A stretch of DNA of 64,000 bases from Microlunatus flavus. GTDB taxonomy: Bacteria; Actinomycetota; Actinomycetes; Propionibacteriales; Propionibacteriaceae. Every line of letters begins with the position of its first letter. The first letter of the stretch is position 1. The stretch is taken from positions 186,001-250,000 of the forward strand of contig NZ_FOFA01000004.1 in assembly GCF_900110855.1 (NCBI RefSeq). The letters are read 5' to 3'. Positions 8,486 to 16,781 of this stretch are shown here, one piece after another. The notes under the pieces were generated by a model. It was not told the origin of the DNA and searched no databases. It saw only the letters and a list, made by a program, of their open reading frames with translations. Position numbers and translations under genes: made by a program.

Positions 8486-8512
8486 GGCCGGCTCCTCGGA
8501 AAGGAGCCGGCC
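8486..8512 (+). other. Leader hairpin before livK
   Basis: A perfect 11-bp stem (8486-8496 with 8502-8512) with a 5-nt loop lies in the presumed liv leader, about 85 nt before the livK start. It could attenuate transcription or stabilise the mRNA end. There is no T-tract. Confidence 0.45.
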
Positions 8513-8597
8513 GCACCGCCGGGCGGGTGGCCGTACGACAAGCAATGCCCCGGTCGGCGCACGGTGTGCCGGCCGAGATGCACGAGGAGGAAATCCC

Positions 8598-9872
8598 TTG
8601 CCAGCACGAACCCTGACGCGCGTCGCGGCGCTGGGCGCGATCGCCGCCCTGTCCCTGACGGCGTGCGCCAACGGCACGAACGGTGGCGGTGACACCGGCA
8701 GCGGCGGGGGCACCCCGACCGACCTGATCATCTCGACCGACCTTCCGCTCCAGGGCGCGAGCGCGTCCACCAGCGAGTCGACCAACAACCTGATCCAGCT
8801 CTACCTCGACCAGGTGGGCAACAAGGCCGGCAACTACAACATCAAGCTGCAGACCTACGACGACTCCACCGCCGCCAAGGGCGCGTGGGACGACGCGGCC
8901 TGCGCCAAGAACGCGACCGACCACGTGGCCAACACCAACGAGGTCGCGGTCATGGGCACGTACAACTCCGGCTGCGCCAAGATCGAGCTGCCGACCCTCA
9001 ACCAGGACAACATGTTGATGGTCAGCCACGCCAACACCAACCCGGGCCTCACGAAGGCCTGGGACCCGGGCGAGCCCGACAAGTACTACCCGAGCGGCAC
9101 GCGCAACTTCGCCCGCACGATCACCACCGACGACTACCAGGGTGTCGGCGCGGCGGCGTTCGCGGCCAACGACCTCAAGGTCAAGAAGGCCTTCGTCCTC
9201 AACGACAACCAGACCTACGGCCTGGGTGTCGCGCGCGCCTTCGAGGAGAACGCGCAGAAGAACGGCATCGAGATCGTCGGCAAGCAGAGCTGGGACGCGA
9301 AGCAGCCGAACTACACCGCGCTCTTCCAGGCGGTCAAGGCCTCCGGCGCCGACATCGTCTACCTCGGCGGCATCTACGACAACAACGGCGGCCAGCTCGT
9401 CAAGGACAAGGTCTCGGTCCTCGGCCCGAACGACGGCGCGGTCAAGCTCCTCGCGCCGGACGGCTTCACCGGCTACCCCGACCTGCTCAAGCTGGACCAG
9501 TCGAAGGGCATGTACCTCACCTTCGCCGGTCTGACACAGGACCAGCTGGCCAAGGCCGGCGGCGCGGGCGCCAAGCTCCTCGACGCCTACAAGGCGAAGT
9601 ACAACAAGGCTCCGGACGGCTCGTACCCGCTGTACGGCGTCGCGGCGGTCCAGGTCATCCTCGACGCGATCGCCAAGTCCGACGGCACGCGCAAGAGCGT
9701 GACCGACCAGGTGCTGGGCGGCTCCGGGATCACCATCCCGGCCGACCAGTCGGTGCTCGGCAAGGAGATCAAGATCGACCCGACGACGGGTGACACGTCC
9801 GCGAAGGACCTCACCATCGAGGTCATCAAGGACAACGCGGAGACGTTCTTCAAGTCGCAGTCCATCTCCTGA
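8598..9872 (+). CDS. livK: Branched-chain amino acid ABC transporter, substrate-binding lipoprotein
   Basis: Extracytoplasmic receptor for a Liv/HAAT-type importer, 424 aa. Residues 1-23 form a lipoprotein signal peptide with lipobox LTAC, so Cys23 should be lipidated. A Gly/Asn-rich tether follows, then a type I periplasmic-binding fold (LIISTDLPLQGASA at the first strand, and FVLNDNQTYGLGVARAFEENAQKNG at the hinge, about residues 197-221). TTG 8598 is selected because GAGGAGG lies 7-8 nt upstream and the signal peptide starts there; the longer in-frame ATG at 8424 would bury the signal. It is the first gene of a livKHMGF operon. A hairpin with a T-run between it and livH should give the receptor a molar excess over the membrane complex. 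Confidence 0.92.
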   Translation: MPARTLTRVAALGAIAALSLTACANGTNGGGDTGSGGGTPTDLIISTDLPLQGASASTSESTNNLIQLYLDQVGNKAGNYNIKLQTYDDSTAAKGAWDDAACAKNATDHVANTNEVAVMGTYNSGCAKIELPTLNQDNMLMVSHANTNPGLTKAWDPGEPDKYYPSGTRNFARTITTDDYQGVGAAAFAANDLKVKKAFVLNDNQTYGLGVARAFEENAQKNGIEIVGKQSWDAKQPNYTALFQAVKASGADIVYLGGIYDNNGGQLVKDKVSVLGPNDGAVKLLAPDGFTGYPDLLKLDQSKGMYLTFAGLTQDQLAKAGGAGAKLLDAYKAKYNKAPDGSYPLYGVAAVQVILDAIAKSDGTRKSVTDQVLGGSGITIPADQSVLGKEIKIDPTTGDTSAKDLTIEVIKDNAETFFKSQSIS

Positions 9873-9877
9873 CGACG

Positions 9878-9917
9878 AACCCGCCGGGTCCGGCCTCGTG
9901 CCGGCCCGGCGGGTTTT
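9878..9917 (+). terminator. Intra-operon hairpin with T-run after livK
   Basis: A roughly 16-bp stem with one bulge (from 9878, closing at about 9915) ends in TTTT at 9914-9917, 5 nt after the livK stop. It is the only rho-independent terminator seen here with a T-run. Partial read-through would lower livHMGF relative to livK. Confidence 0.75.
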
Positions 9918-10033
9918 CTCGTCCCTGCCGCGGACGCGCCCCGGGCGCGCCGCACCGCCTGCCGCACCACCGCCGGGTCGCCCGACCCGGCACAGCCTCG
10001 GCGTCACCGGCGCCGTCGAAGAAAGGTTGACCC

Positions 10034-11086
10034 GTGGCCACAGCGTCGCTCGTCGTCGGGGGTACCCAGAGGAAGGCCAAGGTCCGGCTCGGACCCGTGG
10101 TCGAACGCATCCTGGGCTACGCCGTCCTCGCCCTGGTCCTGGTCTGGCTCGTCGCGAACATCGTCGCCGACCCCGACCGCTTCCTCGGCTCCCTGCTCGT
10201 GGGCCTGCAGAACGGCCTGCTCTACGCCCTCGTCGCCCTTGGCTACACGATGGTCTACGGCATCGTCGAGCTCATCAACTTCGCCCACGGCGACCTGTTC
10301 ATGCTCACCACGATCATCGCGGCGGGCCTCATGGTCACCCTGCTCGGCGTCACGCAGCTCACCGCGGTCAGCATCCTGGCGCTGCTGCTGGCCCTGGTGG
10401 TCTGCATGGCTGCGGGCGGCTTCATCAACATGTCGGCCGAGTTCCTCGCGTACCGCCGGCTGCGCTCGGCGCCCAAGCTGGCGCCGCTGATGACCGCGGT
10501 CGGGCTCTCCTTCATCTTCCGCGGCATCGCTCAGCAGGAGTACGTGAACGGCTCGGCGCAGAAGAACTGGCCGATCACCTGGGGCGGCCCGGTCATCGAG
10601 GGCGTCTACGTCTACAAGCTGGTCATGGTCCTCGCGGTCACCGTGCCGCTGCTGCTGCTCATGACCTGGATCGTGTCCCGCACCAAGATGGGCAAGGCCA
10701 TGCGCGCGGTCGCGCAGGACCAGGACGGCGCCCGGCTCATGGGCATCAACGTCAACGGCACGATCTCGTTCGTGTTCGGCCTGGGCGGTGCCCTGGCCGG
10801 CGCGGCGGGCGTCCTCTACTTCCTCTGCCAGACGCAGACCTACTACGACACCGGCACCCAGCTCGGCCTGATCGCCTTCACCTCCGCGGTGCTGGGCGGC
10901 ATCGGCAACCTGAGCGGCGCGGTCGTCGGCGGGCTGTCGATCGGCATCATCCAGGCCCTCAACGAGGGCGGTGCCTACGGCCTCGGCTCCACCTGGTCGC
11001 AGAGCGTCGTCTTCATCATCTTGATCATCCTGATGGTCTTCAAGCCCGAGGGCATCTTCGGGCGTCCGACGACGGAGAAGGTGTAG
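10034..11086 (+). CDS. livH: Branched-chain amino acid ABC transporter permease LivH
   Basis: Inner-membrane permease, 350 aa, with about eight hydrophobic helices. The diagnostic LivH segment LQNGLLYALVALGYTMVYGIVELINFAHGDLFML is at residues 56-90, with the catch motif NFAHGD. The cytoplasmic EAA-like loop TKMGKAMRAVAQDQDGARLMGINVN contacts the ATPases LivG/LivF. GTG 10034 has GAAAGG 7 nt upstream. The N-terminal 30 residues are a short polar extension. The livM ATG begins 4 nt after this stop codon, so the two permeases are translated together. Confidence 0.93.
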   Translation: MATASLVVGGTQRKAKVRLGPVVERILGYAVLALVLVWLVANIVADPDRFLGSLLVGLQNGLLYALVALGYTMVYGIVELINFAHGDLFMLTTIIAAGLMVTLLGVTQLTAVSILALLLALVVCMAAGGFINMSAEFLAYRRLRSAPKLAPLMTAVGLSFIFRGIAQQEYVNGSAQKNWPITWGGPVIEGVYVYKLVMVLAVTVPLLLLMTWIVSRTKMGKAMRAVAQDQDGARLMGINVNGTISFVFGLGGALAGAAGVLYFLCQTQTYYDTGTQLGLIAFTSAVLGGIGNLSGAVVGGLSIGIIQALNEGGAYGLGSTWSQSVVFIILIILMVFKPEGIFGRPTTEKV

Positions 11087-11090
11087 CGCC

Positions 11091-12467
11091 ATGGCTGCTG
11101 CTTCGCACGCCGCGCCGAGCTCCTCGGGGGGCCAGCGCTCGCTGGGGAGGCTCGCGTGGCCGATCGGCTACGTCGTCGTCATCCTCTTCCTGTTCTTCCT
11201 CTACTTCTCGATCCTGCCGAGCCTGGTCAAGCCGGTCTCGGCGCCGGTCCTCGCCTGGCTCCCGGTCGCGACGATCAACGAGTGCCTGATGTGGGCGATC
11301 ATGGCCCTGGGCCTGAACGTCGTCGTCGGCTACGCCGGTCTGCTCGACCTCGGCTACGTGGCCTTCTGGGCCCTCGGCGGCTACACCGCCGGCTGGCTGA
11401 TGGCGTTCCCGTTCAACTGGACGTGGGACTTCCACCTGTTCTCCCCGGTCAAGTCGACGCTGCCCGGCACGCACATCAACTTCTGGCTGGTGTGCATCGT
11501 CGCCGGCATCCTGTGCGCGATCCTCGGCCTGATCATCGGCGCCCCGACGCTGCGTCTGCGCGGTGACTACCTGGCCCTGGTGACCCTGGGCTTCGGCGAG
11601 GTCATCACGCAGTTCTTCCGCAACTCCGGCGACATCGCGGGCTTCAACCTGGCCAACGGCGACCCGGGCATCTCCCCCATCGACCCGATCGGCACCGGTC
11701 CCCTGGGCGCTGCCGGCATCGCCCCGCCGCTGCTGACCAACTCGGCCGCCGGCAACGTGTGGAAGATCCTCGTGCTCGGCCTGCTGGTCGGCATCTGCAT
11801 CTTCGTCTCGCTGCGCATCCGCGAGGGCCGGCTCGGCCGGGCCTGGCTCGCGCTGCGCGAGGACGAGCTGGCCGCCTCCATGATGGGCGTCCCGCTGGTC
11901 CGGGTGAAGCTGCTCGCGTACGCGGTCGGCGCCTTCTTCGGCGGCATCGGCGGCGTGGCGAACGCGTCCGCGATCACCACCGCGGTGTCCCCGTCCGGCT
12001 TCGACTTCGGCAAGTCGGTGCTGGTGCTGCTGATGGTCGTGCTCGGCGGCATGGGCAACGTCTGGGGCGTCACCATCGGTGCGTTCCTGCTGTCGTGGCT
12101 CAACAGCAACGGCCTCAAGCAGATCGGCGTGCAGATCGACGCGATCGCCGGCACCAACCTCGAGGCCAGCCTGCCCCGCTACAACTACGTCATCCTCGGC
12201 CTGCTGCTCGTGCTGATGATGCTGTTCCGCCGCGAGGGCCTGATCCCCGAGAGCCGCACCAAGGCCCTCATGCAGATGCCGTCGCGCACCGAGGCCGAGT
12301 CGCTCGGGGCCGACAGCCTCGAGGCCGAGGCCGAGACCGACGCGGTCGAGCACTCCGACGCCGGGGCCGACGCCAAGATCGCCGCGTCCGCGGCGGCCAT
12401 GGCCGGTTCCGGGGCGGCGGCGGGAGCCGGCACCAGTAGCGGTGCCCGACGAGAGGACGAGTCGTGA
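11091..12467 (+). CDS. livM: Branched-chain amino acid ABC transporter permease LivM with long polar tail
   Basis: Second membrane subunit, 458 aa. The core (about residues 20-395) has the LivM signature MALGLNVVVGYAGLLDLGYVAFWALGGY and the coupling-loop sequence ALREDELAASMMGVPLVRVKLLAYAVGA. After the last helix a hydrophilic tail of about 65 residues, rich in Ala, Glu and Ser, runs to the stop and is predicted disordered. It is longer than in typical LivM. The stop overlaps the livG GTG by 4 nt (GTGA). The tail together with the unusual LivG N-terminus suggests a pair of flexible extensions in this transporter. Confidence 0.92.
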   Translation: MAAASHAAPSSSGGQRSLGRLAWPIGYVVVILFLFFLYFSILPSLVKPVSAPVLAWLPVATINECLMWAIMALGLNVVVGYAGLLDLGYVAFWALGGYTAGWLMAFPFNWTWDFHLFSPVKSTLPGTHINFWLVCIVAGILCAILGLIIGAPTLRLRGDYLALVTLGFGEVITQFFRNSGDIAGFNLANGDPGISPIDPIGTGPLGAAGIAPPLLTNSAAGNVWKILVLGLLVGICIFVSLRIREGRLGRAWLALREDELAASMMGVPLVRVKLLAYAVGAFFGGIGGVANASAITTAVSPSGFDFGKSVLVLLMVVLGGMGNVWGVTIGAFLLSWLNSNGLKQIGVQIDAIAGTNLEASLPRYNYVILGLLLVLMMLFRREGLIPESRTKALMQMPSRTEAESLGADSLEAEAETDAVEHSDAGADAKIAASAAAMAGSGAAAGAGTSSGARREDES

Positions 12468-13540
12468 GCGAGCCCAGCCACGGTGCCGGCGAGAAGGTCC
12501 GCGAGGGCCTGAAGGAGACGCTGGCCGACACCACCCAGCTCGGCGGCACGCCGAACACCCCCGGCGACCCCAGCGGTGCCGCGGGGTACGGCCGGCCCGA
12601 CAGCACCGAGAGCGGCGTCGACGGTCCCGTCCGCCAGCCGGTCGTCCCGGGGACGCCGGCCGGGGTCGACCCCGTCGAGGCGAACGTCCTCTACGCCGAC
12701 CGCATCACCATCCGCTTCGGCGGCCTGACCGCGGTCGACAACGTGTCGTTCGCGATCCCGCCGAAGTCGGTCGTCAGCCTGATCGGGCCCAACGGTGCGG
12801 GGAAGACGACGTTCTTCAACGTGCTCACCGGCCTGTACGAGGCGACCGAGGGCGCGGTGTACCTGAACGGGAAGGACATCACCCCGGTCAAGCCGCACAA
12901 GCGGGCGGCGATGGGCCTGGCCCGGACGTTCCAGAACATCCGCCTCTTCGGTCTCATGACCGCCGAGGAGAACGTCATGGTCGCCATGCACTCCCACCTC
13001 AAGGCGGGGGTCATGTCGACGATCATCCGGACGCCCGGCCAGCGGCGCGAGGAGCGCGAGGCGCGGGAGACCGCCCGCGAGCTCCTCGACTACGTCGGCA
13101 TCGGCAAGACCGTCGGCGAGCTCGCCCGCAACCTCTCGTACGGCGACCAGCGCCGCCTGGAGATCGCCCGGGCCATGGCGCTCAAGCCCAAGGTGCTGCT
13201 GCTCGACGAGCCCACGGCCGGCATGAACCCGCAGGAGTCGGCGAACTTCAACGACTTCGTCTACCGGGTCCGGGACGAGAAGGACATCTCGGTGCTGCTG
13301 ATCGAGCACGACATGAGCGTGATCATGAAGATCAGCGAGCGCATCACGGTGCTCGACCGCGGCGCGATGATCGCCGAGGGCACGCCGGACGACATCCGCA
13401 ACAACCAGCAGGTGATCGAGGCCTACCTCGGCAAGACCGGGACCCGGGAGGGCAAGCGCCTCCCGAAGCCCGGGGACGCCCAGGCCGGCGGCGTGGCCGT
13501 CGCGGCACCGACCACCACCACGGACGGGGAGCAGGCATGA
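12464..13540 (+). CDS. livG: Branched-chain amino acid ABC transporter ATPase LivG with N-terminal extension
   Basis: 358-aa cytoplasmic ATPase subunit. Walker A GPNGAGKTT lies at about residues 108-116, the signature is LSYGDQRRLE, Walker B is VLLLDEPTAG and the switch His is in IEHDMSVIM. The LivG-specific insert for the C-terminal helix is present. The ATPase domain starts only at about residue 75. The first 70 residues are a polar Gly/Pro/Thr-rich stretch absent from most LivG proteins. GTG 12464 overlaps the livM stop (GTGA), and an internal start would destroy that coupling, so the long form is preferred although it cannot be proven. The livF ATG overlaps its stop by 4 nt. Confidence 0.92.
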   Translation: MSEPSHGAGEKVREGLKETLADTTQLGGTPNTPGDPSGAAGYGRPDSTESGVDGPVRQPVVPGTPAGVDPVEANVLYADRITIRFGGLTAVDNVSFAIPPKSVVSLIGPNGAGKTTFFNVLTGLYEATEGAVYLNGKDITPVKPHKRAAMGLARTFQNIRLFGLMTAEENVMVAMHSHLKAGVMSTIIRTPGQRREEREARETARELLDYVGIGKTVGELARNLSYGDQRRLEIARAMALKPKVLLLDEPTAGMNPQESANFNDFVYRVRDEKDISVLLIEHDMSVIMKISERITVLDRGAMIAEGTPDDIRNNQQVIEAYLGKTGTREGKRLPKPGDAQAGGVAVAAPTTTTDGEQA

Positions 13541-14325
13541 GCGCGCAGGCGCAGGACAGCGCGCAGGACTCCGTCGCGGCCCAGGGGGCCCGCTCGCGGG
13601 AGGCGGGCAAGGAGGTCATCCTCGAGCTCAAGGACCTCTCGGTCAGCTACGGCAACATCGCCGCGGTGCAGAACCTGTCGATGACCGTGCACCAGGGCGA
13701 GATCGTCACCCTGATCGGCTCCAACGGTGCCGGCAAGTCGACGACGCTGCGCACCATCTCGGGCCTGCTGCGGCCCAAGAGCGGGGACGTCGTCTTCGAG
13801 GGCAGCAAGATCAACGGCATCCCCGGCCACGAGGTGGTCAAGCTCGGGATCTGCCAGTCCCCCGAGGGCCGCAAGATCTTCCAGCGGATGACCGTGTCGG
13901 AGAACCTCGACCTCGGCGCCTTCACCCGCAAGGACACGGCGAAGATCGCGGAGGACCGCGAGAACGTCCTCGAGCTGTTCCCCCGGCTCCGCGAGCGGAT
14001 CAACCAGAAGGCCGGGACCATGTCCGGCGGCGAGCAGCAGATGCTCGCCGTCGCCCGCGCCCTCCTGGGCAACCCGCGCCTGCTGCTCCTGGACGAGCCC
14101 TCCATGGGTCTCGCCCCGGTGCTGGTCGACGTGATCTTCGAGACCATCGAGAAGATCCGCACGCAGGGCGTCACCGTCCTGCTCGTCGAGCAGAACGCCC
14201 TCGCGGCGCTCGAGATCGCCGACTACGCGTACGTCCTCGAGTCGGGCCGCCTCAACACCCAGGGCGAGGCGAGCAAGCTCCTCGACGACCCCTCGGTCAC
14301 CGCGGCGTACCTGGGCGGGCACTAG
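13537..14325 (+). CDS. livF: Branched-chain amino acid ABC transporter ATPase LivF
   Basis: 262-aa second ATPase of the importer. Walker A GSNGAGKST, signature MSGGEQQML, Walker B LLLLDEPSMG and EQNALAALEIAD (LivF-type H-loop region with Gln-Asn in place of His) identify it. The N-terminal 20 residues are a short Ala/Gln-rich extension. ATG 13537 overlaps the livG stop (ATGA). It is the last gene of the operon; downstream are a palindromic element at 14469-14515 and the convergent monooxygenase gene. Confidence 0.93.
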   Translation: MSAQAQDSAQDSVAAQGARSREAGKEVILELKDLSVSYGNIAAVQNLSMTVHQGEIVTLIGSNGAGKSTTLRTISGLLRPKSGDVVFEGSKINGIPGHEVVKLGICQSPEGRKIFQRMTVSENLDLGAFTRKDTAKIAEDRENVLELFPRLRERINQKAGTMSGGEQQMLAVARALLGNPRLLLLDEPSMGLAPVLVDVIFETIEKIRTQGVTVLLVEQNALAALEIADYAYVLESGRLNTQGEASKLLDDPSVTAAYLGGH

Positions 14326-14468
14326 CCCGGGAGCGCTTCCTCCCCTCACGCACGGACGGCGCACGGACCGCAGAGCCTCACGGCTGGGCGGGACGTGCGC
14401 CGTTCGCGTTCCTGCGTCCACGCCCGTGGCCCGTGCCCCCGTGGCCCGTTCCCCAACACCCGCCGAGC

Positions 14469-14515
14469 GGTAGGTTGCCGCGTCTGAAACGCCCCGTGGA
14501 GCGCGGCAACCTACC
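14469..14515. repeat. Palindromic intergenic element, copy 1
   Basis: Arms GGTAGGTTGCCGCG (14469-14482) and its complement (14502-14515) enclose a 19-nt loop. It lies between two convergent genes (livF and the flavin monooxygenase). The same arms with the same loop length recur at 32674-32734, again between convergent genes, so this looks like a bidirectional terminator cassette used more than once. Confidence 0.7.
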
Positions 14516-14532
14516 CCTCGACGGGAACACGG

Positions 14533-14560
14533 CGTGCTCCCCCGGAGTCGGTGGAGCACG
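14533..14560 (-). terminator. Hairpin just after the monooxygenase stop
   Basis: An 8-bp stem (14533-14540 with 14553-14560) begins 2 nt beyond the stop codon at 14563 on the minus strand. Confidence 0.55.
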
Positions 14561-14562
14561 GC

Positions 14563-15924
14563 TCAGCCGGCGACGGCCTCGTCGTAGCGGCCCGCCTCCG
14601 GCACCGCTTCGTGCGGCGGGTGCGGCGGGGCCGGGTCGAGCCGGGCCTGCAGCCCAACTCCGAGCCGCTGCACGAGCGCGCGGGTCGCCTCCATCTGCGC
14701 CTCCCAGGCCGGACGCAGCATGTCGATGCGCCGCTCGAAGGGCTGCTCGGCCTCGAGCGCCCCGGCGAGCGAGGAGTCGAGGCCCTGCTCCCAGAGCTCG
14801 GCCATCGCCAGCGCGAGCTCCGACTGGACGGGGTAGAGCGCGATCTGCGGGCCACGGGGCGCCGCCATCCCGATCAGGTAGAGCCGGTCCAGCCCGGCGG
14901 GCACGACGCCGCCGCCGGTGCGCAGCGGCACGCCGTCGTCGGTCTGCACGAGGGCGTCGTACAGGAACGGCAGGGACGGGTGGAAGCCGGTGGCCCACAG
15001 GACCGTGTCGTACTCGCGGCTGGTGCCGTCGCTGAAGTGGACCGTACGGCCCTCGAACCGCTCGATGCCGGGCACCACGGTGATGCGTCCGTGCTGGATC
15101 CAGTAGAGGAGCAGGTCGTTGACGACGGGCGCGCCCTCGGCGAGCGTGCGGAAGGGCGGTTCCGGCAGGCCCGGGTAGTTCTCCCAGGTGCCCTTGCTGA
15201 CCCGGATGAGCAGCCGGGTGAGCAGGTCCTGCTCCTCGAAGGTGAAGCCCTTGAGGAAGGACAGCTCCGAGCGCGGCACGCCGAAGAACGTCTTGGGCTG
15301 GAAGATGTGGCCCGAGCGGACGCAGATCGACACCTCGAGGCGGTGCTGCGCCGCGTCGGCGGCCAGGTCGCAGCCGGAGTTTCCGGAACCGACGACGAGG
15401 ACGCGCGTGCCCTCGACGTCGGCGGTGCTGGTGTACGAGCCGGAGTGGACCTGGGTGCCGGTGAACTCACCGGGCACGGCGGGGACGCGCTGGTCGTGCA
15501 GGTGCCCGTTCGCGACGAACACCCCGTCGTACGTCCGCTCGCGCCCGTCGGACGTGGTCACCACCCAGCCCGCCGACCCCGTCGAGCCCGAGGTGGGCAC
15601 CGGGACGACCGAGTCGACGCGCACGCCGAAGGTGATCCGGTCGCGCAGGCCGTGGGCGTCGGCGTACGCGCCGAGGTAGGCGTTCACCTGGTCGCGGGAG
15701 GGGAAGAGCGGGTAGTCCGCCGGCATCGGGAAGCCCGCGTAGCCGGTCACGTCGCGCGAGGTGATGAGGTGCAGGGCCTCGTAGTCGGTGTTCCAGTGCC
15801 CGCCGACGCGGTCGGTCGCCTCGAAGCAGTCGACCCGTCGACCGGCGGCGAGGAGCGTCTGCAGCGCGGCGAGGCCGGCGGCCCCGGCGCCGATGACGCA
15901 GTAGACGGGCGAGCCCTCGGGCAT
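14563..15924 (-). CDS. Flavin-containing monooxygenase
   Basis: A 453-aa class B flavin monooxygenase that should oxidise a soft nucleophile or a ketone with O2, FAD and NADPH. The FAD site is VIGAGAAGLAAL (about residues 11-22), the NADPH site VVGSGNSGCDLA, and the family fingerprint FTGTQVHSGSY (an F-x-G-x3-H-S-x2-Y form) lies between them. The closing ATGFHPSLPF motif is also present. The length is normal for FMO proteins. ATG 15924 has GGAAAGG upstream. An SDR gene ends 49 nt upstream on the same strand, so the two are probably co-transcribed, pairing an alcohol/ketone dehydrogenase with a monooxygenase, a typical arrangement for ketone or terpenoid degradation. Substrate unknown. Confidence 0.9.
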   Translation of the reverse strand: MPEGSPVYCVIGAGAAGLAALQTLLAAGRRVDCFEATDRVGGHWNTDYEALHLITSRDVTGYAGFPMPADYPLFPSRDQVNAYLGAYADAHGLRDRITFGVRVDSVVPVPTSGSTGSAGWVVTTSDGRERTYDGVFVANGHLHDQRVPAVPGEFTGTQVHSGSYTSTADVEGTRVLVVGSGNSGCDLAADAAQHRLEVSICVRSGHIFQPKTFFGVPRSELSFLKGFTFEEQDLLTRLLIRVSKGTWENYPGLPEPPFRTLAEGAPVVNDLLLYWIQHGRITVVPGIERFEGRTVHFSDGTSREYDTVLWATGFHPSLPFLYDALVQTDDGVPLRTGGGVVPAGLDRLYLIGMAAPRGPQIALYPVQSELALAMAELWEQGLDSSLAGALEAEQPFERRIDMLRPAWEAQMEATRALVQRLGVGLQARLDPAPPHPPHEAVPEAGRYDEAVAG

Positions 15925-15973
15925 GGTGGGTGTTCCTTTCCGGTGCGGACGGGCCGACGGGCACAGCGGGGCC

Positions 15974-16702
15974 TCAGCGGATGAGGCTGCCGCCGCTGAT
16001 CACGAGGGTCTCGCCGGTGACGTAGCTGCCGCCGCCGGCCAGCTGGACGACCCAGTGGGCGACCTCGGCGGGCTGCGCGACCCGGCGCAGCGGGATGGTC
16101 TGCGCCGCGCCCTCCATGCGGCCCGTCGCGGCGTTGCCGGGCGTGTCGACCCAGCCGGGCGCCACGGCGTTGACCGTGACGTCGTACGGCGCGAGCTCGA
16201 CGGCGAGCGAGCGGGTCAGGGCGGAGACGGCGGCCTTGGACGCGCTGTAGACCAGCTGGCCCGGGGAGACGGCGAGCGCGTCGACGGAGGAGAAGTTGAC
16301 GACGCCGCCCCCGCCGGCGGCCCGCAGCAGCGGGAGCGTCGCCCGGCAGACGTGGAGGATGCCGAGGACGTTGACGTCGAAGACCCGGCGGAACAGCGGG
16401 TCGGTGTAGTCGTCGAGCGTGCTGGGCGGGTAGATGCCGGCGGCGTTGACGACGACCCGGAGCGCGAGCCCGTCGGCGGCCGCGGTGACGGCGTCGGTCA
16501 GCGCCGCCTCGTCGGTGACGTCGGCGACGACCGGGACGAACCGCTCCCCCACCTCGGCCGCCGCCCGCTCCAGCGCGTCCGCGCTCGCGTCGAGGGCGAG
16601 GACCGTCCAGCCGTCCTCGGCGTAGCGGCGCGCGGTCGCCAGCCCCATGCCGCTGCCGGCGCCGGTCACCAGCGCCGCGTCCGTCGTCGACCCCTCGCTC
16701 AC
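15974..16702 (-). CDS. Short-chain dehydrogenase/reductase
   Basis: A 242-aa classical SDR. The nucleotide-binding TGAGSGMGLA is near residues 10-19, the structural NAAG motif is NAAGIYPPS, the catalytic Ser is in VNFSSVDAL, and the catalytic pair is YSASK. It ends VTGETLVISGGSLIR, typical of 3-oxoacyl-ACP reductase-like SDRs. GTG 16702 is chosen because the Rossmann fold starts at residue 8 and CAGGCT lies 6 nt upstream (leaderless). Longer in-frame starts would run back into the antiporter gene. It precedes the flavin monooxygenase by 49 nt, so the pair may interconvert an alcohol and the ketone that the monooxygenase attacks. That link is inference. Confidence 0.88.
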   Translation of the reverse strand: MSEGSTTDAALVTGAGSGMGLATARRYAEDGWTVLALDASADALERAAAEVGERFVPVVADVTDEAALTDAVTAAADGLALRVVVNAAGIYPPSTLDDYTDPLFRRVFDVNVLGILHVCRATLPLLRAAGGGGVVNFSSVDALAVSPGQLVYSASKAAVSALTRSLAVELAPYDVTVNAVAPGWVDTPGNAATGRMEGAAQTIPLRRVAQPAEVAHWVVQLAGGGSYVTGETLVISGGSLIR

Positions 16703-16756
16703 GGGTCCAGCCTGGTCGACGCCGCGCTGGAGGTGAAGGGGAATTCGGCGACCCCA

Positions 16757-16777
16757 GCCCAAGGACCGTCCTTGGGC
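16757..16777 (-). terminator. Antiporter terminator
   Basis: An 8-bp stem (16757-16764 with 16770-16777) with a 5-nt loop starts 4 nt after the antiporter stop codon and precedes the SDR promoter. Confidence 0.65.
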
Positions 16778-16781
16778 GGCG

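Noticed and set aside
8598-14325. Urea (UrtABCDE) transporter under GlnR
   Set aside because: Gene order and protein features match livKHMGF. GTAAC words near 8358 and 8379 resemble half of a GlnR box but the spacing (21 bp, not 22) and missing GAAAC partners do not fit well.
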